Source of the DNA: Sordaria brevicollis
Lineage: Eukaryota > Ascomycota > Sordariomycetes > Sordariales > Sordariaceae
Direction: 5' to 3'
Assembly: GCA_033439795.1 (NCBI GenBank)
Contig: JAUTDP010000005.1
Location: 1,455,001 to 1,519,000 of the forward strand
Length of the DNA stretch: 64,000 nucleotides
Position 1 is the first letter of the stretch. Every line of letters begins with the position of its first letter. Below, piece after piece: positions 53,690-64,000 of this stretch. The notes beneath the pieces are model-generated. The model was given only the letters and a program-made list of their open reading frames with translations, did no database searches and was not told where the DNA came from. The translations under genes were made by a program, and so were the position numbers.

Positions 53690-53739
53690 ATAGGAGTTTT
53701 ATCGCCTATAGCCAAATCGTACAAAATCGATATAGACCT
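53690..53739 (-). repeat. Right terminal inverted repeat of the large element
   Basis: The reverse complement starts AGGTCTATATCGATTTTG and matches the left repeat through GGCTATAGGCGATA and CTCCTATA. The TAGACCT edge is at 53,733-53,739. Confidence 0.65.
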
Positions 53740-54130
53740 CCTTTTATTTCGTTCGCGGAGACCTACCTAGTTCTTAGGGTGGGGTAGAGTGTCGTTGTGG
53801 GGTGGTCTGTGCTTAGAGACTAATTATAGCGCGCATACGGTATCTGTAAAAATCATCCCTCGTATGGTCTTACCGCTATTGGATTATTTTCCTAGGGAGG
53901 GTTTATTTTTCTTGGTTAAAATAATACGCAGTATCCTCTTTAAGCTGTAATCGTTAAATTCCGTACGATGGTGTTCCGTATAGTGCATTATAATTGTAAA
54001 AGTTAGTGTTTATATACAAAAATCGTTACTAGTATGATGATCTTTAAATAGGGTTTGGTTATATTAAATTGCTTACTACGTTAGTTATATTTTCGTTATA
54101 TAGAAGGCTCCCCTCTAAGAAATGCGACTT
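53740..54130. other. Less-mutated strip between elements
   Basis: Composition is closer to normal than its surroundings, with CA and TG retained. No gene or repeat partner is seen in the window. It may be single-copy DNA between the large element and its neighbour, or the spared outer end of another repeat. Confidence 0.45.
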
Positions 54131-56311
54131 CTTATTATTATTATATTTTAATATTAATAGTATTTTTATAAGAGAGTTATTTTAAAGATATTTCTCAATT
54201 GAAGTAATAATTAAATTAAGATTTTTTATATTCCGGATTATTTTGCTCGCTAATTAGATTTATAGATAAGGTTAATTATTTTAAAAAGTGAATAAAGATA
54301 TAAAAGGGATTATAATAATTAAATACTTATCTTCGGAATTGGTTATAATTGTAAAAAAAGTCCTATATTTAAATATATAATTCAATATTAAATATTTCTC
54401 TTTAAAATTAATTATAACTATAAAAAGTAGTTGCGTAATCTAATATTTATTTAGGTATACGGGGGATATAATTTTCGGATTAGGCTCTTTAGAATATACC
54501 CTATATATAAGTACTTATAAATATAAACCGTTATACGAATGCCGGTATACGTTAATTTATAATACGTTTTTTTATAATTATTATTATAATCGAGGTTAAT
54601 ATAGAGGTATATATAGATAAGAAACGTATATAGAGGGGTAGCGTATTAAAAAGGAAATATTACGTTCAATTTTCTAATAATTTAAATAAAATAATTAGAA
54701 TAGTATATTTTTAACGCTCGATAGAAAATATTATAGTTATTGCTATAGTAGTATCTATTTTACTAATAGGGAATATTAAAGCTTTATTAAATTATTATTA
54801 TAACGAAATATTTATAAAAATTAAAAACGGCGTAATAAATAAATATAGGAAAGATTTAATTTATTTATTACCCCCCTAATATAAAAATATAATTTTAGAT
54901 TATATTTGTAAATATTGTAATCGGGGCCTAAATTTAATTATAATTATAGAATCCTCTTATTTAATTTACTATTAATTTTTTAAAACTCTAAATTTATTTC
55001 TATTTTATAATTTATTTATATATTAAAAAATTATTAATCCTATTCTTAAGCGTCTATTTTTGGTTTTATGAATTTAAATAATTATTTAAATTTACTTTAG
55101 ATTTTTTCTTTAAATTTAAGAATAGATCGAAATTCTATAATAATATTTATCTTATATTAGAATTAAATAATATTATACTATTTCTTAATACGTACGGTAC
55201 GTTTATATCGGATAATTTAGGTTTAAAATTATTTATTTTTAAATATATTACTTTATATATTATAGAATTTAATAATTTTCGATATAAATCCCTTAACGAA
55301 GTTTTTTTCGAATTTTATACCCGGGAATCCTTTTAGTATTTCCTTCGTACGCTTAGAATTATTTAATTTCGGTACTTAAATAACTTTATAATTAAGGCTT
55401 AAATTTATATGCTTAATTATTATATTAATATAATTTTAGTAGTATTTTTCGAATATTTTTTATAGGTAATTAATATTAGGGCGGTTTATCTTCCGCTTTT
55501 TCTTTTCGGGTTCGATAAAATGAATATAAATTATATTATTTCGAATGGTTTAATATTATAGGATTTAAAGGTATTTAAATTCTTTTTAAAATAAATAATT
55601 AATCTTAAATTCATTAATATGCATTTTATAATTGAAATTTTTAAATTTATTTATATAAGGAATATATTCTTCCTTTTTATTATTATTATTAATATTTAAA
55701 TTAGGAAGTTAAGAGTTATTATTATTATTATTAGATTTATTAAATTCGATATTTAGGAATTTAATTTTAATTTACTTTTTAATTTATTTCTTAATTGGCT
55801 TTTTTTTTTATTCTTTATTATTAGATTCGAAGTTTATTACGGCTTTATATAGAACCGAAGGGCCGATTACAACGTATTTATCGTTATTACTCTACTTAAA
55901 ATTAATAATCGTAGTAATAATAATAGTTTTTTCGGTAACGGATATAAATATTAATATTATATTTCTATTATTACGGCCTTGAATTCTATTATTAAATAGG
56001 CTATTAATATTTTAATTCTAAATATTATTTTTAATATTAATAAATATTGTAATTATTATAATAAATATCGTAGGTTCGGGTTCGGGTTATTCGGTTTTAA
56101 TATTTATAGTTTCGAATTCGGTATTAATTAATTTATTTTTAATAATTGTAGAAATAAATAAATTGGAAGCGACGAATATATTTGGCGAAGATATTTCTAT
56201 TTTAGAAAATATTTTTTATTTTACTTTTAAAGTTAGTATAAATATATATAAAAAAAAAAATAGAGATTAATATATTATTAAGGGATAGCGTTGGCACCGT
56301 TAAGTATATAA
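54131..56311 (-). pseudogene. Unidentified RIP-degraded coding stretch
   Basis: On the minus strand from about 56.2 to 54.65 kb, one reading gives long charged runs (for example VVIGPSVLYKAVINFE and a Lys/Asp/Asn-rich segment) broken almost only by TAA or TAG. That pattern fits a former protein gene. No family is recognised, and I have not verified that one frame is kept throughout. It could be part of another transposon. Confidence 0.3.
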
Positions 56312-56564
56312 TGAGATATGTGTTATTGTACGAAGGAAGGGAAGGGAGAAGTGTATGCGGAGGACTGGATATATGGGCGCGAGCCCATACCCTAATCCGT
56401 ACGTACCCACGTAATATTATACGTAACTATAGGTAACTAAATTTGGACTATATCGAGCTATAATATACGTATTATAATTAAGAATAGTCGTTAGAAATTT
56501 GGGCACTTATATAAGTAATTAATACGTATACTGGGTATAGTATAAATATAATCCTATAATATTA
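56312..56564 (-). repeat. 3' LTR of gypsy element 3
   Basis: On the minus strand a purine tract AAAGGGGGA precedes a segment starting TAATATTATAGG at 56,564. The far end is best placed at TGAGATATG (56,312), giving about 253 bp. The outer half (56,312-56,450) is less mutated. The partner LTR lies outside the window, so the boundaries are provisional. Confidence 0.55.
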
Positions 56565-58628
56565 TCCCCCTTTAAAAGAAGTTTATAAAGTTGAAAAAAT
56601 TTATATATACGTATAATTATAATTTAGAATCTTTTATTAATTTATATTAATTTATTAAATACTTTTAACTATAACGTTAGCCGTATCCTAGATTATTTAT
56701 TTATTAAAAATTATATAATTTTCGTTATTACTTCTATAAATCTTTCCTTTACCCCCTTTTTAGTTAGTAATAATTCCGTTTTAGAAATAGCAAATTATTA
56801 TATTAAGCGAACGGAATAGTAGCGTAAAGCGTAGGGTTCGGTATTAACGTCGGATTACCTATTACGAATAGCGGGGTCTATTATCGGGTCTTTTCCTTTT
56901 TATTCGAAATAGTCGAAAAGTTCTTTAACGTAGGGCGGTATTAATTTATTAAAGTAATCGCAATAAAACTCTTAAAAACGTACTTTATAATTATTAATAT
57001 TATCGACCTTTTCCTAAATAGGGTTATAATCGCCCTTTTATTTAATTAAGTAATATTAATAATAATTCTCTCCTTTTTATTTAATATTTAATAATTTATT
57101 AAATCCCTATTTAATATATTTTTTATAATCGTTAATACGAATTATAATTTTACTTTCGTTAGCGCGGACGTCGGAATCGACGATTTAATTAAATAGATTT
57201 TAGCCAATTTAACGTTAAATTATCGAAACGTAGAAAATTAGCGAGTATTTTATATTATTAGGTAATTATAATTTAATAATATATAAATCCGCTTTTAAAA
57301 TTTTAAATAATCCTTTTTAATAGGGGGAGAATTTAATATATAAGCAATTATTAATTAAATTAAATATATTAAATAGGACGGTATCCCCTTCCTTATATTT
57401 TATTAAATTAATCCGCTTTTTATTAACGTTCTCTTTATACTAGTCTTAATTGCGTTTAGTTTATTAAATTACAAAATCCTAAATTTTATAAAAGCAATCG
57501 GCGAATTTATTAATTTTATAGTATTCTTTTAATTATATAAGTAATAACATTAATAGTAAGGGGTTATAAAACTCGGTACCTATATAGGGGTAATAATTAT
57601 AATTAGCGAAGAAAGGTAATAAATTTATTGACGAAGATATTACGTTATTATTAACGAATTTTACGAAAGGAAATTATTTAACTTAATTAATTTATATTTA
57701 ATTAATATATAATTAGAAGTATTATTCTATTTCTATATTAATATATTTGGTTTAAATATTCGTTTAAAAATAGAAAATAGAAATTAAAGTGCGCGTAATA
57801 CCTAAGTACTAATATAGGGAGGATTAAAATTATAATACAAATTGAATATTTTTATCTAAGAGGATAAAATTTAGAAGGTTATAAAAGTAATAAACGTAAT
57901 CGATAAAACGTTCGGCTAATTCTTCTACCAATAATATAATTATTAATATAAAATATTATATTTTTATTAATTAATTAACGATAATATAAATATATTTGAA
58001 TTTTTAATTAAAATAGAAAATACCGGGGAGTAGAATAATATAATCGATAGAAATACGGATTTAAGGATTTAACGCGATAGGTAGGGTTTTAAAAAAATTA
58101 ATAGAATTACGTTTAAAGAATTTAATCTTTATATAAAGTAAATAAATTTTATAAAATATACGTACGTCGTTAATTATACCCTTTTAATAGAATTTTCGGG
58201 ATAAAAATTCGTAAGTAGCGTTATAATTAAAGTAGTCCGCGTTAGGCGAATTATATTAGCGATTAATTAATTAGAAGTAAATTTCCTTATTATAAGGGTC
58301 GATTATTATACGGTCGCGTTATTTAATAATATTATTGGGGGTAATTTAATATTCGTTAAAGGCTTTATAAAGGATTTTGTAAATTGAAATTAATTAATTA
58401 CGGTTATTTAAATTGTTTAAAGCGGAAACCGCTTTTTAAAAGAATACGGAATTTTTATAATTATTTAAAATAATATTATCGATCGATTTATTTTTATAAT
58501 CGTTTATTAGGGAGAGGGAGTAATAAAAGGTTAGGTTTTTTTCGTCGAAATAATTATTTACAAATTATAAAGGTTAAAGAAAGGTATATTAACGGATAGT
58601 AAAGCGTTCGTTTTTTATATTTGCGGGG
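56312..58628 (-). mobile_element. Ty3/gypsy retrotransposon 3, 3' part, RIP-killed
   Basis: Minus-strand relics appear in order. First is an integrase zinc-binding-like segment near 58.3-58.2 kb, with a YNATYEFLSRKFY-like stretch. Next is an integrase core near 58.05-57.85 kb (an IDYIILLPG-like stretch, then VEELAERFIDY). Last is the C-terminal FYVSI-type stretch at about 57,221-57,255, matching the FHVSLL found after gypsy integrases. The element is cut at 58,628, where gypsy 2 begins; the rest would lie beyond 64,000 if the insertion is simple. Confidence 0.75.
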
Positions 58629-58960
58629 TGTGACGGCACGGCTCACCCGCTAGTTACTTAACTGGTTATATAATAACTAAGGTCGTTAGGTTACTTAAGG
58701 AACTGGGCGAACCACGGACTTATTATCGCAGGTTACTTATTTATACTAGCGAACGTCGCACTACCATTCACCTACCCAACGCATTTACTATACGGAATGC
58801 AAGGCCTATATCTTTCCGCCTACGCTTCTATTCTTATACGATTAATTTTCCTTTTTTTTTCATTTTACAATTTTCTATTAATTAAAAATTATTATTATTT
58901 TATTATAAACCCTTCCTTTTTACTATAATAATCGTAAAATTAAATTAATATTTATCGGGG
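58629..58960 (+). repeat. 5' LTR of gypsy element 2 (3' boundary uncertain)
   Basis: TG start at 58,629. The 5' two thirds retain CA/TG; from about 58,860 the sequence becomes AT-rich. Without the partner LTR in the window the end cannot be fixed. Confidence 0.5.
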
Positions 58961-59049
58961 ACGATATAAAATATCCTACCTTAAAAAAAGATTACAATTA
59001 ATTACGCGCAATATAATAATCCCCTATACCCCATTTAAATACCCGAATA

Positions 59050-62000
59050 ATTATACGACTATAACCTATATAAAATAATTAAAATACCGAACGAATAATA
59101 GCGCGCAATTAGGAGGAAGCGGCTAAATTAAAGGCGTAAGCTATTAATAAGGTCGATTTCGAATTAACCAAATTAAATTAGAAAAAAACCCCTATCGTAA
59201 AGACCCGTTTAAATTGCAAATCTATTAATAATTATCGCATCTCTATAACTTAAGAAGTCTAAAATACTATTAAAAAAATTAATAACCCCAACGCCGCTAC
59301 CTTCGAATATTATAACACTTATATAATTCCTAAAATTAAAGCCTAATACTTTTTTAATATAAAAGAATATATTAAAAAGGATTTAGAATATAAAATTAAA
59401 AATATTATTATTCGCTATATATTTAGTAAGAAAGGACCCTATTTTCTATTCGATCCCCTATTCTAATATAAAAATCCGTAGCCCGAAAAATATAGAAATT
59501 TAATAAGAATTAAAGATTTTATCGCCGAAATTAAAAAAAATCCCGATATTATATTCAAAAAAATAAAAGCTCATATCGTTATTATACTCGCCTATAAAAA
59601 ATAATCCGAAGAATTCTATATTATCGTTTATTATTTTAATAAAATTATGATAAATTTAAACGATTAAATTTAATACTTTAAGGGTATATATTATAAACCC
59701 GAGAAATAGAAAAAGAAGGTTTATTTCTAAATTACTATTGAAAATAATAATAAAAATATTTAATATTACCTTAACGGTATCGACGCGGCTACCCGTAAGG
59801 CCAACCGAATTAAATATCGCGCCCTTATTACCTAAGGTATTATTTCCAATTTCGATATTTCCAACTTTAAAACCGATTATAATAATAATAATTATTAATA
59901 AAATAAAAAACCTATTAATTTTAATAAGGAAATAATAGAAAATTTAATAACTATTATTATAATTAAGGATAAAGAGATTCAAACTCTAAATTAAATAATC
60001 GCTAATATTATTCGTAATTTAACGCATCGTAGCGCGATTTTAAATAATGCTTTTATTATTACTATTAACGAAAAATCTTCTAAAATTTTAAACCCTCCTA
60101 TCTTCTATACCGATAAAAATAAACATATTATTATTTTCGAAATATAGTGTTATATTATAATTAATGAATTAAAGGTTAATTCGGATTATTTTACTATAAA
60201 TAAAATTAAATAAATATATATTAAAAATCGTTTAATTAATTACACCGTTAAAAATTTATAGCCGTACTTATATAATATTTACCCGAATTAAATTAATTCT
60301 TCGAAAGCCTTAATAAATTATTTTAAGCGCTAATATAATAATCCTAACGTTACCCGCTAAATAATCGAAGAATTTAAAAAGCTTTATATATATTAAGATA
60401 ATTTTTATATCTTTAAAAATAAATTTATTTATTTTACTAACGAATACCAAATTCCGCAATCGAATTAGAAGGAAACCTTCCATTATCGTCTATTTATTAA
60501 CTTTTAAATAGGAATAGCCTTATATATTACCCTAAATATAATCGGTTTCGACGGATATATTAAAATTATTAAATAAATTATTTATACGTAGAGGGTAATT
60601 AAACGGATTACTATATTATCTTCTTCGAATTCGAATAATTATAATTATAAAAATAATAATAGAAATAATAATAATATTAATAAAGGAAGAAACTCCTCTT
60701 TAATTAGAAATAATTCTAATATTAATAATAATAATAGAAATTTAATTAAGGAAGAAATTGATAATATATTCCGTAAAGGAATATATTTTACTTATAAAGA
60801 ATAAAAATATTATACTAAAAATTGCCCTAAGAAATTTAATTCTAATAGCCGCCCCGCTATAATAAATAACTGTACCCGCCTTTAATCTATATATATTCGC
60901 TATAATATTAAAAATAAAAAGGAAAATAAAAATAAAGAGAAAAATAAATCGAAAAACTAATTACCTTAAATAAAATAAATTCCCATTTAAAGAAATTTAT
61001 ATAATAATAATAAAGAAAAGCGCCTAATAGTATAAATAGAAATTTTTTATATAATTATTTAAGAGGAAACCCTTTTACTATATTTACCTTTATAAATAAT
61101 AATAAAATTACAATTACTATTAAAAAAACTATTATAAACTCGGGAGCCGCTATTTATATTCTAATTAATTAAATAATAGCCGATTATTTATAACGATTTC
61201 TCGGACTCGAAATTAAGAGCGACTTCGACTTTATTAATATAGGAGGCCCTTTCGCCGGAAATAATAATAAAAAAATTATAACCGCCTTAAAAACGAACGT
61301 TATAATATAAAACCGTACCGCTCGTAATAAATAACTAATCGTTGCTAATATTTATTATAATATAATAATTAATTGTATTAAATTCGAATACCATAACATT
61401 ATAATTAATTATTTACGTAGGAAATTACTATTTAATAATAATTAGCCTATAAATTTAAGTTAAATAAAGAATATTTATATCGACGACTTTGAAGGTCAAC
61501 TTATTAATTTAAAATTTTAGAAAAAATATCGTCCGCAAAAAATAATTAATAGAGAAAAAGGATAAAAAATAACGTAATAGAATTATAATATATCGTCGGA
61601 TCCAAAAATTCGAAAATACCCCGCAAACCCCTATAAAAAAAAACGAACGATTAATTATTAATATCTTTTAAAAAATAAAAACTAATAGAAGGAATAAAAA
61701 TCCCGCCTAAAAGGTATAAGAAGCTATAGAATAAACGTTATAAAACAAATTATTTCTACCCCCCTAAGAATTAAAAAAAGTATTAACGGAAATCTTAAAG
61801 GAATAAAAAAAAAACTTTAAAAATAATTTAAAGTATTTTAAAGAATAATTTTAAAGAGATAATTTTAATAATAGAATAAAAAAAAACGATTAAAAATATT
61901 TTAAATAAAAGAAGGGAGCTACTTAATATAAGGAATAATTACCGGATATAATTATTATCGAATTAATAACCCTTATATAAATAATAAAAAAAAAATACTT

Positions 62001-63990
62001 AAAAGTAACGAACCTATATAAAATCGACTAATTTATTAAAGAATACAAAAATTAAAAGTATCTTAATAATCTCAACCCGGAGGAACGAAAATAAACCCTA
62101 AAATATATATTAGCTTAATATTATAAATACAAAAACGTTTTTAATAAAAAATAATCGAATACCCTACCGGAATTAAAGAATAGCGACCACCGGATTCGTT
62201 TTTAAAAAGGAACTAACTTAAAGGATTTAAACTATAATCCGCTATATAAAATAAATATAAACGAATTAAAAATTTATTATTTTTATATTATAGAAAATTT
62301 AAATAAAAGATTTATCGAAAATAATTCAACCCCGTAAACCGCCCTTATTCTCTTTATACCTAAAATTAACGGGAAGTTCCGCTTCTATATAAATTATCGA
62401 AAATTAAATAAAATCATTCAAAAAGACCGCTATTTATTCCTTTTTATCGAAGAAACTTTAACCCGTATCGCAGGAATTAAAATTTTTATTAAAATTAATA
62501 TCCAATAAACCTTTTACCGAATTCGTATATACTTAAACGACGAAGAATTTATAATATTCCGTACGCAATATAAAATATATAAATATAAAGTTCTACCCTT
62601 TAAATTAATTAACGGACCTTCGACCTTTTAATAAGATATTAATAATATTTTAATAAAATACTTAAACAATTTTTATAATACTTATATTAATAATATTTTT
62701 ATTTACTCTAATAATAAAGAAGAATATAAGATTTATATTAAAAAAGTACTAAAAAAACTCCGATAGGCCGGCCTATAAACGGATTTAAATAAATACGAAT
62801 TCTATATTATAAAAACAAAATTTCTAAATTTTATTATTAATATTAATAGAATCTCGGTAAACCCAACGAAAATTCAAATTATAAAAAAATAGAAAGAACT
62901 ATTTATAATTAAAGGAATACAATCTTTCTTAAACTTTTATAACTTCTACCGCAAATTCGTAAAAGAATATAAAAGGATTTCGAAGCCGTTAATAAAATTA
63001 ATAAAAAAAAGGGAGGCATTTATTTAAATTATAAATTATTAATTAATATTCAACACCCTAAAATAATATTTAATTAATATACCCGTATTAACCCATTTTA
63101 ATTTTAATAAAAAAACGAAAACAGAAATAAATATATTAAATAGGGTATTAACTAACGTTTTATTTTAAAAATATAATAATAAATAGCACCTAGTAACGTA
63201 TTTCTCGGAAATAATATAGAGCGTAGAATATGATTACCTAATATATAATAAAAAAATATTAATAATTATAAAATTTTTAATATATTAATGTTCGAAACTT
63301 ATCGGCCTTTAACGGACCGAGCCCTTTACGATTATTACGGATTATAAAATATTAAAATACTTTAATACTAAATATTTACTAAATATAAAATAAATAATAT
63401 AAATAGAATTACTATCTTAATACAATTTTTTAATTATATATTAATTTAATAAAGATAATATTATAGCCGACGCCTTATCCCGGAAATCCGAAGATATTAA
63501 AAATTAAAAAAAAAGGAAGGAATTATAATATATATTATAATTCTTTAAACTAATAGAAAAAAGGGAGGATATAATCCGTATTTATATTTTAAACGTCGTA
63601 AATTTTTTAAAAATATTAATTAGTTATAAACTCGTTTATTAATTATTAAAAATTAATAAAACGGATACCTCCCTAGAAGAATATCGGGAAAAAACTCGGA
63701 AAGGGGAAATAGAATTTATAATACTATAAGAGTAATTATTACTTTTTAAAGGCCGTTTAATAATATTAGAAAATACCTTAAAGATTAAAATAATTTAAAA
63801 TTATTATAATATATTAGCAACAATTTACCCTAAAAGAAATAAAATACAAAAATTAATAATAATTTAATATTAATAGCCTAGTTTAATTAAGAATATAGAC
63901 CGGTATATAACCAATTATACAATTTACTATTTTTTAAAATACCTTCGAAATAAAATATTGGAAATATTTTAAAATATCGAATTATTTAAA
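59050..63990 (+). pseudogene. Gypsy 2 gag-pol relic
   Basis: The gag region precedes a zinc knuckle whose spacing is exactly CX2CX4HX4C but with Tyr replacing two Cys and the His; only the last Cys (TGC 60,823) survives. Reverse transcriptase shows ILFIPKINGKFRF, NYRKLNKII, KDRYLFLFIEETLTRIAG and VLPFKLINGPSTF. The YxDD box reads YINN at 62,683-62,694. RNase H shows HLVTYFSE and FTIITDYKILKYF. Stop codons and Asp-to-Asn, Cys-to-Tyr and His-to-Tyr changes are all transitions expected of RIP. Confidence 0.85.
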
Positions 63991-64000
63991 AAGATTTAGA

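Larger units (their letters stand above)
24486..53739. mobile_element. Large TIR-bounded DNA element, RIP-degraded, with three nested insertions
   Basis: The left end beginning AGGTCTAAGGCGATTTT and the right end, read on the other strand, beginning AGGTCTATATCGATTTT, remain similar for about 50 bp; most but not all differences are transitions. The composite is 29,254 bp. Removing the insertions at 25,859-29,468, 30,395-38,736 and 43,880-44,092, plus one TSD copy each, leaves about 17.1 kb. Flanking sequence shows no clear target-site duplication. The core carries a P-loop helicase-like relic (near 42.15 kb), an 84-bp tandem repeat and a dispersed palindrome. I found no transposase motif. Size and TIRs recall Polinton/Maverick or other giant cut-and-paste elements, but the family is unassigned. 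The alternative is two unrelated elements whose ends happen to be related. Confidence 0.55.
24486..64000. other. AT-rich RIP-mutated heterochromatic block
   Basis: From about 24.5 kb to the window end the sequence is dominated by A and T. CpA and its complement TpG are nearly absent while TpA is abundant, the signature of C-to-T mutation at CpA on either strand by RIP. No intact gene-sized frame remains; the longest open frame is 85 codons. Islands of near-normal composition occur at 25,865-26,100, 29,280-29,460, 30,395-30,560, 38,600-38,745, 43,880-44,092, 53,740-54,130, 56,290-56,450 and 58,629-58,860. In Neurospora such blocks carry DNA methylation and H3K9me3 and form centromeres or dispersed heterochromatin; which applies here is unknown. 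Confidence 0.9.
58629..64000 (+). mobile_element. Ty3/gypsy retrotransposon 2, 5' part, RIP-killed, runs off window
   Basis: Starts with LTR-like TGTGACGGCACGGC at 58,629 after a CGGGG flank. The outer 230 bp is near normal composition. Plus-strand relics follow in gypsy order: zinc knuckle at 60,784-60,825, protease NSGAA (for DSGAA) at 61,137-61,151, reverse transcriptase 62,340-62,760, and RNase H about 63,080-63,420. Integrase and the 3' LTR would lie past the window end. Confidence 0.85.

Overview
The window looks like filamentous ascomycete chromosomal DNA, most likely Neurospora or a close Sordariales relative. The genes have short introns (about 50-100 nt) with GT donors, CTAAC/CTAAT/CTCAC-type branch sites and AG acceptors, and C-ending codons. 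The right-hand two thirds carry the mark of repeat-induced point mutation (RIP): CpA and TpG are nearly absent, TpA is everywhere, and retroelement genes are full of TAA/TAG and Cys-to-Tyr changes. The genus is inferred from these features; no sequence comparison was possible.

Region 1 (1-24,485) is ordinary euchromatin with seven protein genes. From left to right they are: an IAH1-type GDSL/SGNH esterase (+, 3 exons); a 713-residue fungal protein of unknown function (+); a LaeA-like SAM methyltransferase (-, 2 exons); an NDP-glucose 4,6-dehydratase with a long Ser/Thr-rich C-terminal tail (-, 4 exons); an SLC35E3-like nucleotide-sugar/triose-phosphate-type transporter (+, 2 exons); the Brix-domain ribosome biogenesis factor RPF1 (-, 4 exons); and glycyl-tRNA synthetase with a mitochondrial leader upstream of an internal cytosolic start (+, 2 exons). 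The genes are individually regulated housekeeping or accessory genes and do not form an obvious cluster. Three gaps are long and without recognisable genes (1,961-4,157; 8,366-13,730; 15,715-17,877).

Region 2 (about 24,486-64,000) is AT-rich, RIP-mutated, gene-dead sequence made of nested transposons. It starts about 560 bp after the glycyl-tRNA synthetase stop codon. The outermost unit I can define is bounded by imperfect terminal inverted repeats at 24,486-24,543 and 53,690-53,739. The composite is 29.25 kb, and about 17.1 kb remains after subtracting three nested insertions. These are a 3,610-bp TIR transposon (48-bp TIRs, 8-bp TSD TATTTTAA), an 8,342-bp Ty3/gypsy element on the minus strand (256-bp LTRs, TSD GGGGG), and a 213-bp un-RIPed solo LTR-like insertion (TSD TATAT). 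The 17-kb core holds a P-loop helicase-like relic, an 84-bp tandem repeat, and a dispersed palindrome (ACTCCTATAGGAGT) that I saw only in the core. To the right are a less mutated strip, an unidentified degenerate coding stretch, the 3' part of a second gypsy element (minus), and a third gypsy element (plus) inserted into it and running off the window.

The best candidate for an undescribed system is the large TIR-bounded element at 24,486-53,739. A second point of interest is that the outer 200-300 bp of several nested elements are visibly less mutated than their interiors, which records the geometry of the RIP duplications.
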